A DNA stretch of 64,000 bases, from NCBI RefSeq assembly GCF_900103165.1, contig NZ_FNKY01000001.1, positions 2,790,001 to 2,854,000 of the forward strand, read 5' to 3'. The DNA is from Nitrosospira multiformis. Lineage in GTDB: Bacteria; Pseudomonadota; Gammaproteobacteria; Burkholderiales; Nitrosomonadaceae. The stretch's first letter is position 1, and every line of letters begins with the position of its first letter. The notes under the pieces are model-generated. The model was not told where the DNA came from. It did not search any database and saw only the letters and a list, made by a program, of their open reading frames with translations. The position numbers were made by a program, and so were the translations under genes. This document shows, in pieces, positions 18,328 through 27,125 of this stretch.

Positions 18328-21300
18328 ATGAACCAGATAGTACTTATCGCGTTACGCAGACCTTACACCTTCGTGGTTCTTTCAATCCTGATCGTTATAT
18401 TTGGAATCAAAGCGATACGGCACTCACCCATAGATATTTTTCCCACCATCAAAATTCCCGTGATCGCTGTAGTCTGGGCTTACGCCGGCATGTTGCCGCT
18501 GGATGTGTCGGGCCGTATCACTTTTTACTTCGAACGCATGTTGACCTCGACGGTGGAAGGTATCTCGGACATCGTCAGCCAGGCTTACTATGGCATCAGT
18601 ATCACCAATATTTTCCTTCAGCCCCAAACCAACCTCGCTGGCGCAGAAGCAGAAGTCACAGCGATAAGCCAGACGATTGTCAAAGCGTTGCCGCCGGATA
18701 TTTCGCCGCCGATGATCATGCGCCTGGAAGCATCTTCGGTACCGGTTGTCATGCTGCAGTTTACCTCGGACAAGATGACGCCGGCAGCACTCTATAATCT
18801 TGCTTACACGCAAATCAGACCCCTGATTGTCGTGATCCCGGGGGCGATTGTTCCGCATCCTTACGGTGGAAAACCCATACAGCTTCTGGTATCCCTCGAT
18901 AAAAACAAGTTACTGGATCACAATCTGTCGCCAACCGATATCCATGCGGCTTTCGATCGCCAGAATACGGTGCTGCCCGCGGGCGATATGAAGATCAAGC
19001 CTACCGACTGGATGGTCCAGACAAACGCGATGCCGCCGGATATCGATGAATTCAACAATATTCCGATAAAGAAGGAAGGGAATTCCTTCATCTTTTTGCG
19101 TGACGTCGCCGATGTTCAGCTCGCGGGTCCACCGCAAACAAACTCTATAATTGTGGATGGTAAACAGGCCGTCACTATTGTCGTCATGAAAAGTGGTGAC
19201 GTGTCGACCCTGGACGTGGTCGCCGACGTCAAGGCGGCCCTTCCGCTTATTAAGGAAATCGTGCCGCCCCATGTGGAGGTTGAAGTCCTCAACGATGCAT
19301 CGATCTTCGTGAGGGAATCCATCGACGAAGTGATGCATGAGATACTGATCGCGGGCCTGCTTGTCGGTTTGATCGCCATGCTCTTGCTCGGCTCGTGGCG
19401 TCCCATGATAGTCATTACGACTTCAATTCCCTTGTGTATTTTAACCTCCGTCATCTGCCTGCAAGCGCTGGGCGAGTCGTTGAATGTCATGACGCTGGGC
19501 GGATTGGCGCTGGCGGTAGGAATTCTTGTCGACAACGCGACAGTGATGACCGAGAACATCGATACCCACCTGAAAATGGGTAAGGAACTCGATGAAGCAA
19601 TCATCGATGCGGCAAACCAGATCGTTATTCCGACGCTGCTCTCTACATTATGCATATCCATTGTCTGGTTGCCGCTGTTCACGCTTTCCGGCGTATCGGG
19701 CTTTTTGTTCAAGCCAATGGCGCTGGCGGTGATATTTGCCATGCTGGCATCCTTCATCCTGTCATTTACGCTCGTGCCGACCCTGGCGAAATATATTCTG
19801 GTGCGTCCTCGCGCGGAAAAACGCAAAAAGAATGGCGGCCAGAATGAAAAGCCGGAGGGGAAGTTTGCAAGGTTTCAGCAGAATCAGGCAGAAAAGCACA
19901 AAAACGATGGTGACCAGAGCGAGGAAAAGCCAGCGGGGAGGTTTGCAAGTTTTCTGCAGAGGTTGAAGCATCATTTGGGGATTTTCTCCCGTTTTCAGGA
20001 GGGATTCGAGGTTCGCTTTCTTAAATTCTGTGCCTGGTATGGCGAGCTGCTCGAATACTCAATTGCAAATCGCCGCCGGCTCGCAACGATCATGCTGTCT
20101 TTCGCGCTTGTCTCTTTTATCCTGTTCTACTTCAACGGCCGCGATTTTTTCCCCGAGGTCAGGTCAGGGACCATCCAAATGCATATGCGGGCGCCTCTCG
20201 GCACACGGATGGAAGCCACAAACCGCATCACCACGCTTGTTGCGGATGATATCAAACGAATGCTCCCCGGGCAGGTTGAAGGCATCATCAGTAATTGCGG
20301 CATACCCGTCGGGCCGCATAATATGGCGTTTATTCCGACGCCCACGATCGGGTCGCAGGACTGCGATCTGACGATCACCCTGTTCAACGACAAATCAGCC
20401 GTATGGGATCTTCGGAAAATTCTCCATAAAGGTCTGAAAGAGCGCTATCCGGGGAGCGAATTCACCTTTCAGCCAGCCGATCTGATAGCGAAAATCTTGA
20501 ATTTCGGTTCCCCTTCTCCGATTGATGTTCAGGTTAAGGGGATGGATATCTACGCAAACTACGAATTCGCGCGCAAATTGCAAAGCAAGCTTCGTAAAAT
20601 CCCGGGTTCTTCCGATGTGGTGATCCAGCAAACCATGCGCACGCCAACCCTGTTGGTTGAAGGCCAAAGGACATATGGACTCGATGTTGACAGGAACGAA
20701 TCGGATATTGCCCTGAATATGCTGATAACGACTAACGGAACCCAGCAGATCGACCAGAAATACTGGCTGGATCTGAAGACCGGTATTTCATACCAGATCA
20801 ACATCTATAATCCTCAACATCAAGTCGCAAGTATCAATGACTTGAACACCATTCCTGTCAAGACGGTGGGGGAGGCAGGCCTGGATGAGGATTATCAACT
20901 CCTGGGCAATCTGACGAAGAAATCGCCGGTAGGCACGCCCGGCCTGGTCACCCACAGGGGTGTCATGCCGTTGATTGAAGTGTATGTGTCCGCCGAAGGG
21001 CGGGCGCTTGGCGGCGTGCTGGAGGACGTCAAGAAAATTGTCGACGAGATGAAGGATGAGCTTCCCCGCGGCTCCACTGTTAAAATCAGCGGCCAGGCCG
21101 AGACTATGGTCAGCACCTATGGCGAACTGCTTATCGGCCTCGTAGCGGCTGTGGTGCTGATCTATCTCATGCTTGTCATCAATTTTCAATCATGGCTGGT
21201 TCCCTTCATCATCATTACAGCCCTGCCCGGCGCTTTGGCAGGCATTGCCTGGGCCCTGTTCCTGACCCAGACGAATATTTCCGTTCCGGCCCTGACAGGC

Positions 21301-21702
21301 GCCATCATGGCCATGGGAACGGCTACGGCAAATTCCATACTGGTCGTGGCCTATGCGCTGGAGCGCATCGAAGCGCATGGCGACCGGCTGCTAGCCGCCG
21401 TTGAGGCCGGCAAAGCCCGGATTCGTCCTGTTCTCATGACCGCGGCAGCCATGATCATGGGCATGCTTCCGATGGCGCTGGGAGGATCCACCAATGCGCC
21501 GCTGGGTCGTGCGGTTATTGGCGGCTTGATGTTTGCAACGGTGTATACGCTATTTTTTGTCCCCTGTATGTATGCCATTATGTATTACGCACGAAGCGTT
21601 CCTAAACATGGAAAGAATTCCTCAACGTGGAAAGCGTTCCGGCAAGGAAAGCGTTCCCGGCGACAAGGAAATCGTTCCTCAACTCGGAAATTCCTGATAT
21701 GA
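18328..21702 (+). CDS. RND-family efflux permease, copy 2 (orphan)
   Basis: A 1124-residue paralogue of the permease at 10857, closely similar throughout, including about 90 bases of upstream sequence. Three differences matter. TM4 reads GILVDNATVM, so the second aspartate of the proton-relay pair is asparagine (D402-N403). The linker between halves is lysine-rich (RAEKRKKNGGQNEKPEGKF) instead of histidine-rich. The C-terminus is frameshifted (KAFRQGKRSRRQGNR), ending on the TGA of the former adaptor ATGA. No adaptor or outer-membrane factor follows. It may borrow those of copy 1, form mixed trimers, or be drifting. Confidence 0.88.
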   Translation: MNQIVLIALRRPYTFVVLSILIVIFGIKAIRHSPIDIFPTIKIPVIAVVWAYAGMLPLDVSGRITFYFERMLTSTVEGISDIVSQAYYGISITNIFLQPQTNLAGAEAEVTAISQTIVKALPPDISPPMIMRLEASSVPVVMLQFTSDKMTPAALYNLAYTQIRPLIVVIPGAIVPHPYGGKPIQLLVSLDKNKLLDHNLSPTDIHAAFDRQNTVLPAGDMKIKPTDWMVQTNAMPPDIDEFNNIPIKKEGNSFIFLRDVADVQLAGPPQTNSIIVDGKQAVTIVVMKSGDVSTLDVVADVKAALPLIKEIVPPHVEVEVLNDASIFVRESIDEVMHEILIAGLLVGLIAMLLLGSWRPMIVITTSIPLCILTSVICLQALGESLNVMTLGGLALAVGILVDNATVMTENIDTHLKMGKELDEAIIDAANQIVIPTLLSTLCISIVWLPLFTLSGVSGFLFKPMALAVIFAMLASFILSFTLVPTLAKYILVRPRAEKRKKNGGQNEKPEGKFARFQQNQAEKHKNDGDQSEEKPAGRFASFLQRLKHHLGIFSRFQEGFEVRFLKFCAWYGELLEYSIANRRRLATIMLSFALVSFILFYFNGRDFFPEVRSGTIQMHMRAPLGTRMEATNRITTLVADDIKRMLPGQVEGIISNCGIPVGPHNMAFIPTPTIGSQDCDLTITLFNDKSAVWDLRKILHKGLKERYPGSEFTFQPADLIAKILNFGSPSPIDVQVKGMDIYANYEFARKLQSKLRKIPGSSDVVIQQTMRTPTLLVEGQRTYGLDVDRNESDIALNMLITTNGTQQIDQKYWLDLKTGISYQINIYNPQHQVASINDLNTIPVKTVGEAGLDEDYQLLGNLTKKSPVGTPGLVTHRGVMPLIEVYVSAEGRALGGVLEDVKKIVDEMKDELPRGSTVKISGQAETMVSTYGELLIGLVAAVVLIYLMLVINFQSWLVPFIIITALPGALAGIAWALFLTQTNISVPALTGAIMAMGTATANSILVVAYALERIEAHGDRLLAAVEAGKARIRPVLMTAAAMIMGMLPMALGGSTNAPLGRAVIGGLMFATVYTLFFVPCMYAIMYYARSVPKHGKNSSTWKAFRQGKRSRRQGNRSSTRKFLI

Positions 21703-21830
21703 AAAAATCAACTAAACTACCACCTACTGAAAGTAGGTAGGTTAGCGCAGCTTGGAAGCAGACGATTAAAGTCGTCTAATCGCACCAAGCTAAACGTGTA
21801 GTGGTCTAATTTGCACAGACACCTTGATAG
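21703..21830. other. Breakpoint of the duplicated operon, with nested hairpins
   Basis: Homology to the copy 1 adaptor ends after ATGAAAAAATCAA. It is followed by a hairpin at 21723-21737 (CCTAC/GTAGG) and a second structure with outer arms AGCTTGG (21749-21755) / CCAAGCT (21785-21791), which enclose GACGA/TCGTC (21761-21776). Such structured ends are seen at termini of IS200/IS605-type elements, but no such transposase is present, so origin is uncertain. Confidence 0.55.
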
Positions 21831-22157
<327 letters not shown>

Positions 22158-22243
22158 CCTGCCGGCTGGTTTGTCCAGTTTTCGGGGAAACGTCATACAA
22201 TAGGGCATGACCGATAACCACATGACCGACAAAAGGAGAGAAG

Positions 22244-22309
22244 ATGGAAACGCCATTTAGGTTGGTGCCTGACAGGATTTCTAATGACACGGTAGAGATG
22301 TCAAAATGA
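22244..22309 (+). CDS. 21-residue reading frame coupled to the adhesin-E-like gene
   Basis: AGGAGAGAAG precedes an ATG opening METPFRLVPDRISNDTVE, ending MSK, with the TGA overlapping the next ATG (ATGA). The text resembles the N-terminus of small proteobacterial proteins that begin FRLVPDRISNDTV, so this may be a truncated relative retained for translational coupling. Confidence 0.4.
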   Translation: METPFRLVPDRISNDTVEMSK

Positions 22310-22713
22310 GGTATTTGGCAGCAATGTTAATAGCAGTCTTTTCCACAAGCTCAAGTGCGGAATGGGTACAGTTTGCACTTGGCACTACCGGACCTGCTTA
22401 TTACGATAAAGATAGGATAAAGGACTTGGGAAACGGTGTTATTTCCGTATGGGAAAAATTTGTGGTAACAGATGATGTTTTAAAAAAATCAATTGAAATG
22501 GACCCTTCTTTTAAGAACTACACTTACACCGTAACCAGGGGAAATATAAATTGTAATGAACATAAGTTTGCCAGGACGGCTATGTATGCCTATAGCACAA
22601 ACAGAACTCCTTTTTTTTCATATTCTTATACAGAGAAAGATATTGAATACATAGATATAGTACCGCGGAGTATGTCGGAAGAATTAATGACACTTTTATG
22701 TCCCAAGAAATGA
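22306..22713 (+). CDS. Surface-adhesin E-like secreted protein
   Basis: A 135-residue protein with a signal peptide (MRYLAAMLIAVFSTSSSA) and mature start EWVQFA. It continues as a beta-rich domain with TGPAYYDKDRIKDLGNGVIS and VWEKFVV, and ends in LLCPKK. This arrangement, with a 'YYD..' segment, a tryptophan-containing strand and two cysteines, matches the adhesin E domain first described in Haemophilus. In environmental bacteria these are mostly uncharacterised periplasmic or surface proteins. Base composition is AT-richer than its neighbours, which suggests acquisition with the surrounding accessory DNA. Confidence 0.7.
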   Translation: MRYLAAMLIAVFSTSSSAEWVQFALGTTGPAYYDKDRIKDLGNGVISVWEKFVVTDDVLKKSIEMDPSFKNYTYTVTRGNINCNEHKFARTAMYAYSTNRTPFFSYSYTEKDIEYIDIVPRSMSEELMTLLCPKK

Positions 22714-22759
22714 AAGGCCCAGGTTAAACGGGATAGAACAAGCTAAGGCTGAACGTGAA

Positions 22760-22873
22760 ATGAGGGGCTTTCATGAATTTGTTAAGGCCGCCCATCTTGA
22801 AGAGCGTCCGGTACCGATAGATCAGGAGGAACTAAGAAGCCTCTGGTTCAATTATCCTAAATCCGGTAGTTGA
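22760..22873 (+). pseudogene. Fragment of an unidentified gene ending in a MITE
   Basis: A frame open from before 22740 reads ERE then MRGFHEFVKAAHLEERPVPI and DQEELRSLWFNYP, clearly protein-like, and then terminates within the terminus of the family A element (KSGS stop). The original C-terminus was evidently displaced. I do not recognise the parent family. Confidence 0.4.
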
Positions 22874-23079
22874 TCGCTCACTTAATAGATCAGTGTTATG
22901 ATTAATAACAATATTTCTTATTACTTGACTCTCACCTTTTGGGTGAGGCCACTACGGGGTCACACCTTCCTGCGGAGGGCACTGCTCCGCCCTGCGCGGT
23001 CGCACCATTCCGCGTCATTGCGCCTTGCCCCGCACCCCAAAAACCGCACACTTCACCCCGTCCAACTACCGGATTTAGG
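22856..23079. mobile_element. MITE-like repeat, family A, copy 2
   Basis: CCTAAATCCGGTAGTTG at 22856-22872 and its complement at 23063-23079 bound a 224-base non-coding element. Read on the minus strand its interior matches copy 1 (GGGGTGAARTGYGC, TTTTTGGGGT, GGGCAAGGCGC, GACGCGGAATGGT), and it keeps the CTCACC/GGGTGAG hairpin. Confidence 0.8.
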
Positions 23080-23249
23080 ATTATAGGGCGATTAAACTTC
23101 GCATCCCCGCCTCATTCCAGCCTGAAGCTAGACACCATGAACATTCGCGACCCAACTCTATTTCCTGATCTTGAAGGGGCTTTGTCTCAAATTACCGCAC
23201 TTTTGCCGATCGACGAACGGTGATGAAGAACTGGGGACAATCTGACCTC

Positions 23250-23527
23250 ATAGATCAATAAATATAGGTCAACGCCTCTGTCGTCGTCAAGCCCAGTACC
23301 GTTTGGCTACAAACGCGCTCGCCAAGGCACCCCGATTATGCGGCGGCCGACCACACACCGCACCAGGCCGATTCGACGAATTCTTCGATCCGCACCCATT
23401 CCAGCGTATGAATCACCTTCTCCAGCTTTGGTGTCAGCGAACTCACTTCCAATCTCAATTCAGGTATCAACTCATGCTGAACCACTCGCCACCGTTGTAT
23501 GATTCCGTTTCGTTGCGTAGTATTCAT
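23250..23527 (-). pseudogene. Transposase N-terminal fragment (IS5/IS1182-like, DUF772 type)
   Basis: The minus strand reads MNTTQRNGIIQRWRVVQHEL, then PKLEKVIHTLEWVRIEEFV. After a frameshift it gives GRPPHNRGALASAFVAK and soon a stop. This is the conserved beginning of a DUF772-containing transposase. The catalytic DDE domain is missing. Confidence 0.65.
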
Positions 23528-23664
23528 GTGGGCGTATAGATGAAGTATTCAGAAACTCCATCTTGCCAGCAATGGCCGCCCATCTACTCCATTCGCCAGT
23601 TAATTCCGCTCAAGCGGGGAGTTTTGCAAGAAACTCGGATGTAAATCAAAACGAGGAGAAACAA

Positions 23665-23823
23665 TTGACTCTGAAAACCCTTCTTTGGATCTTGTTGATA
23701 TTTGCGCTTGTGGCAATAATTCGGACTTCGAGTCGTAACGCCAAGTGGGGTTATGGTCCGAGTATAGGGATCGGATTGGTGATGCTAATCGTGCTGATTC
23801 TGGTTCTGTTGGGATACATATAG
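23665..23823 (+). CDS. DUF3309 family small membrane protein
   Basis: A 52-residue protein with two hydrophobic helices flanking the signature NAKWGYGPSIGIGLVMLIVL, matching the DUF3309 family (usual length about 50). GAGGAG precedes a TTG at 23665, chosen because it gives the normal family length; the frame is open further upstream without a good start. Function unknown, inner membrane predicted. Confidence 0.7.
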   Translation: MTLKTLLWILLIFALVAIIRTSSRNAKWGYGPSIGIGLVMLIVLILVLLGYI

Positions 23824-24010
23824 TGGCGTAAGAGAACAGATTGCTGTCAACGGACATTCGATCGAGATCGCGAAACAGCAGAATCAGCAAGGTCAGACTC
23901 AATAGATTTTGCATCGATGTCCCTTTGGATTGTTGTTCAACTAATCGCGTAAGCTCCCCCCTGGGAGACAAGCAAAAAGTAGAGCCCGCTACCGTTCTCA
24001 GGAGAAAAAG

Positions 24011-24426
24011 ATTATTAAGATCATTTCGTGTAGCTACCAGAAACATGCGGATAAAATTCTGGATATATTTAACGATGTAATTCTTAATTCAACGGCACTC
24101 TACGAGTATAAGCCGCGTACACATGAAGGTATGATTTCTTGGTTCAGAGCAAAACAAGAGGAAAATTTTCCAGTAATAGGTCTAGAGGACGAGAGAAGAA
24201 GCCTGTTAGGGTTCGGAAGCTACGGAACCTTTCGAGCGTGGTCAGTATATAAATATTCCGTGGAGTATTCTGTCTACATATGTAAGGATCAGCGGGGAAA
24301 AGGTTTGGGCCGGCTCATAATGAGTAACATAATCCAAAATGCAAGGGCTCAGGGTTATCATGTGCTCATTGGGGGAATCGACGAGTCAAACATGGCCAGT
24401 ATTTGTATGCATACCAAACTCAGGAG
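24011..24426 (+). pseudogene. GNAT acetyltransferase (phosphinothricin-acetyltransferase-like), 3' end lost
   Basis: From 24011 the frame reads IIKIISCSYQKHADKILDIF, LNSTALYEYKPRTHEGMISW and the acetyl-CoA-binding motif DQRGKGLGRLIM, then GGIDESNMASICMHTKL. This is the Pat/MddA-type N-acetyltransferase fold. At about 24421 it runs into an IS3 end, so the last strands (normally LGF.. to end) are missing. There is no ATG/GTG/TTG at the 5' end. An ATT at 24011 sits six bases after AGGAG, so either a rare ATT start or a mutated ATG. The internal ATG at 24131 would remove the first strand. Confidence 0.7.
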
Positions 24427-24714
24427 TGGTCCCAATTGTTTGAACAGCCACCTGAGTATTTTAAGTGGAATCTCTGCTGATTTTCACGCTGCCAGTTTAA
24501 CCGTCGGCAACATCACGGCATAAGCTTCATCAGGTGTTTTCTTTTCCAGGCTCGAATGTAGCCTGGATTGATTGTACCAATCCAGGTATTGCATGATCGA
24601 TGCTCTGGCTTCGGTGACTGAGTCATAGGCGTGCAGATACACCCACTCTTACTTCACCGATTTCCACAGACGCTCAACCAACACATTATCTCTCCAGGCC
24701 CCGCGCCCATCCAT
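24427..24714 (-). pseudogene. IS3-family OrfB C-terminal fragment with IS end
   Basis: The minus strand from 24714 reads MDGRGAWRDNVLVERLWKSV, one in-frame stop, then YLHAYDSVTEARASIMQYLD and LHSSLEKKTPDEAYAVMLP, ending at 24484. This is the C-terminal end of an IS3 OrfB with the last catalytic glutamate region. The following bases to about 24427 (GGTCCCAATTGTTTGAACAG on plus) look like the element's terminus, placed where the acetyltransferase breaks. Confidence 0.8.
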
Positions 24715-25196
24715 GCTGGGTTTGCAGCACCGGCGAAATCCTGTTATGCCATCCCCCATCAACTCCCCTAATCGTCTGCGAGAGGGGCTCACGCCCTGAG
24801 TTGATCCGTCAAGGCCCTGAGGTCTCCATCACGCCACTCCTGATGGAGATAGGCCGGCGTTAGCCAGCCACTCAATGGGAAAGATCGGCATAGCTGTGAT
24901 CGAAGCGGCTCGACGCGCCACCCACCTTTCCTTAAGCAACGCAAAGCTCAATAAGCGGTGGATCGGTACATCCAAGCAGCCGCATCACACCGACCACCGT
25001 TTCTCGATCTTCGCGCACCATTCATTGCCACGTGCTCGATCTGCAACGAGTCCTGCAAGAGCGATCTCCATCAACAGAAATTGCCACGCCCAGCGGTTTC
25101 GCCAATGGCTTTCATGGGATATCGTCCTGTGGCTGCAAGGGCATGCACTAGATCAGTTTTTTTTCATAAGCAGGCTTCATCGCTTCGGTGAGAATC
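24715..25196. other. IS debris between two IS3 fragments
   Basis: Short minus-strand pieces can be read: ILTEAMKPAYEKKLI near 25190-25145 and ALAATGRYPMKAIGETAGRGN near 25150-25090, both typical of the orfA/orfB junction and OrfB start of IS2-like elements. They are separated by stops and frameshifts. A 24-base stretch at 24793-24816 recurs at 28376-28399. Confidence 0.5.
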
Positions 25197-25544
25197 TCAT
25201 TCTACTGGGTAGCCCAGCACCCGCTCCAATTCGCGGATGCGCTTCTTCAGATTTCGGACCTCGGCCACTACGGCATCATCGCTGCGCGCTGCTTCCTGTC
25301 CCCCTTCAGCCATGAGCTTTTTCCAGCGAGATAATAAATTGGGAGCAACACCATATTTTCGCGCTACATATGAGACACTCATTCCCGGCAACCGGGATTC
25401 TTCAACAGCTTTCAATTTCTCACCCAGGCTCCAGCGCCTGCGGCGCTCAACCTTGGGAATCACTTCAATGCGATCAAAACCAGGGGCACTATGCCTAGTA
25501 CTAGGACTAGGTATATGCCTATCTCTTATTATCAGTGCATTCAT
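25197..25544 (-). pseudogene. IS3-family (IS2-like) transposase OrfA
   Basis: A 115-residue frame with RRRRWSLGEKLKAVEESRLP, GMSVSYVARKYGVAPNLLSR and the coiled-coil end NLKKRIRELERVLG, matching OrfA of IS2/IS1400-type elements. It runs out of frame at LGYPVE; the continuation is in another frame. The N-terminal 30 residues are atypical but present in some members. OrfB is only debris, so the element is inactive. Confidence 0.8.
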
Positions 25545-25720
25545 GTCGGTTCAATTGAGGGCTACTACACAGCCAGCCCCGGAGCAATGTCGGCGGATCT
25601 GGTCGCGTGGGCCGAGACGGTTCAGGATCAGCGCCCACTTCCAGAGCTTGCAAATATTGGCCAGCAACTATTCGTCGTTCCTGTTCTCGTCCTTCGTCAT
25701 AATGATTTCCTCTAAATCAC

Positions 25721-25749
25721 CGGTTCATCCCCGCGCATGCGGGGAACAC
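25721..25749. CRISPR. Single orphan type I-E CRISPR repeat
   Basis: The 29 bases beginning CGGTTCATCCCCGCGCATGC and ending GGGGAACAC are a canonical type I-E repeat with its CCCCGC/GCGGGG stem. No second repeat follows at the expected 61-base interval and no cas gene is in the window. It is therefore a solo repeat or array relic, not an array. Confidence 0.7.
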
Positions 25750-25822
25750 GCCTCTTTCCGGTGTGCCGATGGTCGCATTTTGCATGTGCGCAAGGCTACA
25801 CGTCCGGAGCCAGAACTGGCCG

Positions 25823-26023
25823 CTATCTCCAGATGCCATCTTCACCTTCTTTCAGGCATGATCCATTAGCATCCAGTCCGTATGCACACTCTATTATTCC
25901 GCCAGCAATAATTTTTTCATAATTTTCCCTTTCTCTTTCATTAATCGGCACCGAAGGACGACCACACGCGGCTATCAGCATAACTGACAGAGCAATAGTA
26001 ACTGCATTAATAATACGCTTCAT
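25823..26023 (-). CDS. Small lipoprotein
   Basis: A 66-residue protein beginning MKRIINAVTIALSVMLIAAC with the lipobox LIAAC at residue 20, then a short polar tail (GRPSVPINERERENYEKII) with two more cysteines. ACGGAG precedes the ATG at 26023; a longer upstream frame was discarded because the signal peptide begins here. No family recognised. It is divergent from the LysR gene, with about 120 bases between starts that include the duplicated operator-like sequence. Confidence 0.6.
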   Translation of the reverse strand: MKRIINAVTIALSVMLIAACGRPSVPINERERENYEKIIAGGIIECAYGLDANGSCLKEGEDGIWR

Positions 26024-26063
26024 AAAATTACTCCGTATAAACTTTAAAATAACCTTATTTCCA

Positions 26064-26142
26064 GAGTGGAATTGTCTATTGTTTTTTATATAGAATAAAG
26101 ACTGTTTTTTGGATAACATTGCTCTATCAATGGAGCAATTAG
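26064..26142. promoter_or_regulatory. LysR promoter/operator region, duplicated at 28112
   Basis: These 79 bases immediately before the LysR ATG contain TTTTTATATAGAATAAAG, TTGGATAACATT and a hyphenated palindrome ATTGCTC-n8-GAGCAAT that ends two bases before the start codon. A copy of roughly 80 percent identity lies at 28112-28190 with identical palindrome arms but a different loop. The arms look like a regulator-binding site, likely for the LysR protein itself. Confidence 0.6.
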
Positions 26143-26143
26143 A

Positions 26144-27031
26144 ATGGAATATTTGAATGACATGGCCCTGTTCGTGGAAGTTGTCAAGGCTAGGGGCTTC
26201 CGCGGTGCTGCCGATACTATCGGAATGCCGAACTCAACCCTGTCCCGACGGATCAGTGCGTTGGAGAAGGCACTTGGGCTGCGCCTTTTGCATCGCACAA
26301 CACGCAAGATTGAACTAACCGAGGCTGGTCAGATTTATTACGAGCGCTGCAAGCGCATCGTCGATGAAGCCAGGCTTGCGCATGAACAACTCGGCAAAAT
26401 GCTCGCACAGCCTAGCGGGATGCTACGCGCTTCACTACCTGTGGATTTTGCCGTGGCCTACTTGGCGCCTTTGGTCGCTGAATTTGCAAACCTCTATCCC
26501 GGTATCACATTCGATTTCGATCTCACGTCACGGCGGGTCGATCTGGTGAGCGAGCCTTTCGATGTGGCGATCCGCCTGGGGGAACCGGAGAATTCGCAGC
26601 TGATTGCGCGTCCACTGGCCGTGCTCCCTACATACCTTTACGCTTCACCCCGTTATCTCGACCGCTCGGGAGAACCTGTCGAGCCTGCCGATCTGGAGCG
26701 CCATGAATGCCTGGGCATCCTGAAGACTGGTACGTGGACACTCCACGATGGGACGCAGACCATCAAAGTTTCTATTAGTGGCCGGTTCACGCTCAACAGT
26801 GTCGGCATGATTCGCCGCTTGGGAGCACTCGATATGGGCATTATCATGATGCTGGAGGAAATTGTCACCGATGATCTTGCCAGCGGGCGGTTGCGTCGCG
26901 TACTGCCCCAATGGCATGGCACTCCGGTATCAGTCTACGCTGTCACTGAGACCCGATTGCTGCCTGCAAAGACACAGCGCTTCATCGAATTCTTAAAGGA
27001 GCACCTGCCACAAGGATTAACAAGATGCTGA
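26144..27031 (+). CDS. LysR-family transcriptional regulator
   Basis: A 295-residue LysR protein with an N-terminal winged helix (residues 1-65, motif RGFRGAADTIGMPNSTLSRR then LEKALGLRLLHRTTR) and a periplasmic-binding-fold effector domain to the end. Length is typical. The effector is unknown. It is convergent with a porin-like gene, whose upstream region carries a near copy of this gene's own promoter. That suggests the LysR protein may control it. Related LysR proteins of the CrgA/AaeR-like group respond to aromatic or redox signals. Confidence 0.93.
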   Translation: MEYLNDMALFVEVVKARGFRGAADTIGMPNSTLSRRISALEKALGLRLLHRTTRKIELTEAGQIYYERCKRIVDEARLAHEQLGKMLAQPSGMLRASLPVDFAVAYLAPLVAEFANLYPGITFDFDLTSRRVDLVSEPFDVAIRLGEPENSQLIARPLAVLPTYLYASPRYLDRSGEPVEPADLERHECLGILKTGTWTLHDGTQTIKVSISGRFTLNSVGMIRRLGALDMGIIMMLEEIVTDDLASGRLRRVLPQWHGTPVSVYAVTETRLLPAKTQRFIEFLKEHLPQGLTRC

Positions 27032-27125
27032 GATTTCCCCTGAGACCTTCGGCTGGTCGCTAGCCCAAGATCGTTTTCATTCATATCAGATTGTAAGTAA
27101 TCAAGGTGAAGATAGTTTGTGCTCG

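Noticed and set aside
21716-21830. An intact IS200/IS605 element
   Set aside because: Hairpins are present but no TnpA or TnpB coding sequence is found in the window.
22898-23086. Open frame within family A copy 2
   Set aside because: It is the translation of the repeat itself and is not conserved in the other copies.
25721-25790. A CRISPR array
   Set aside because: Only one repeat is present; no second repeat at a 61-base spacing and no cas genes. Reported as an orphan repeat.
25567-25869. Open frame containing SPVHPRACGEH
   Set aside because: That peptide is the well-known translation of the I-E repeat; the frame is not a gene.
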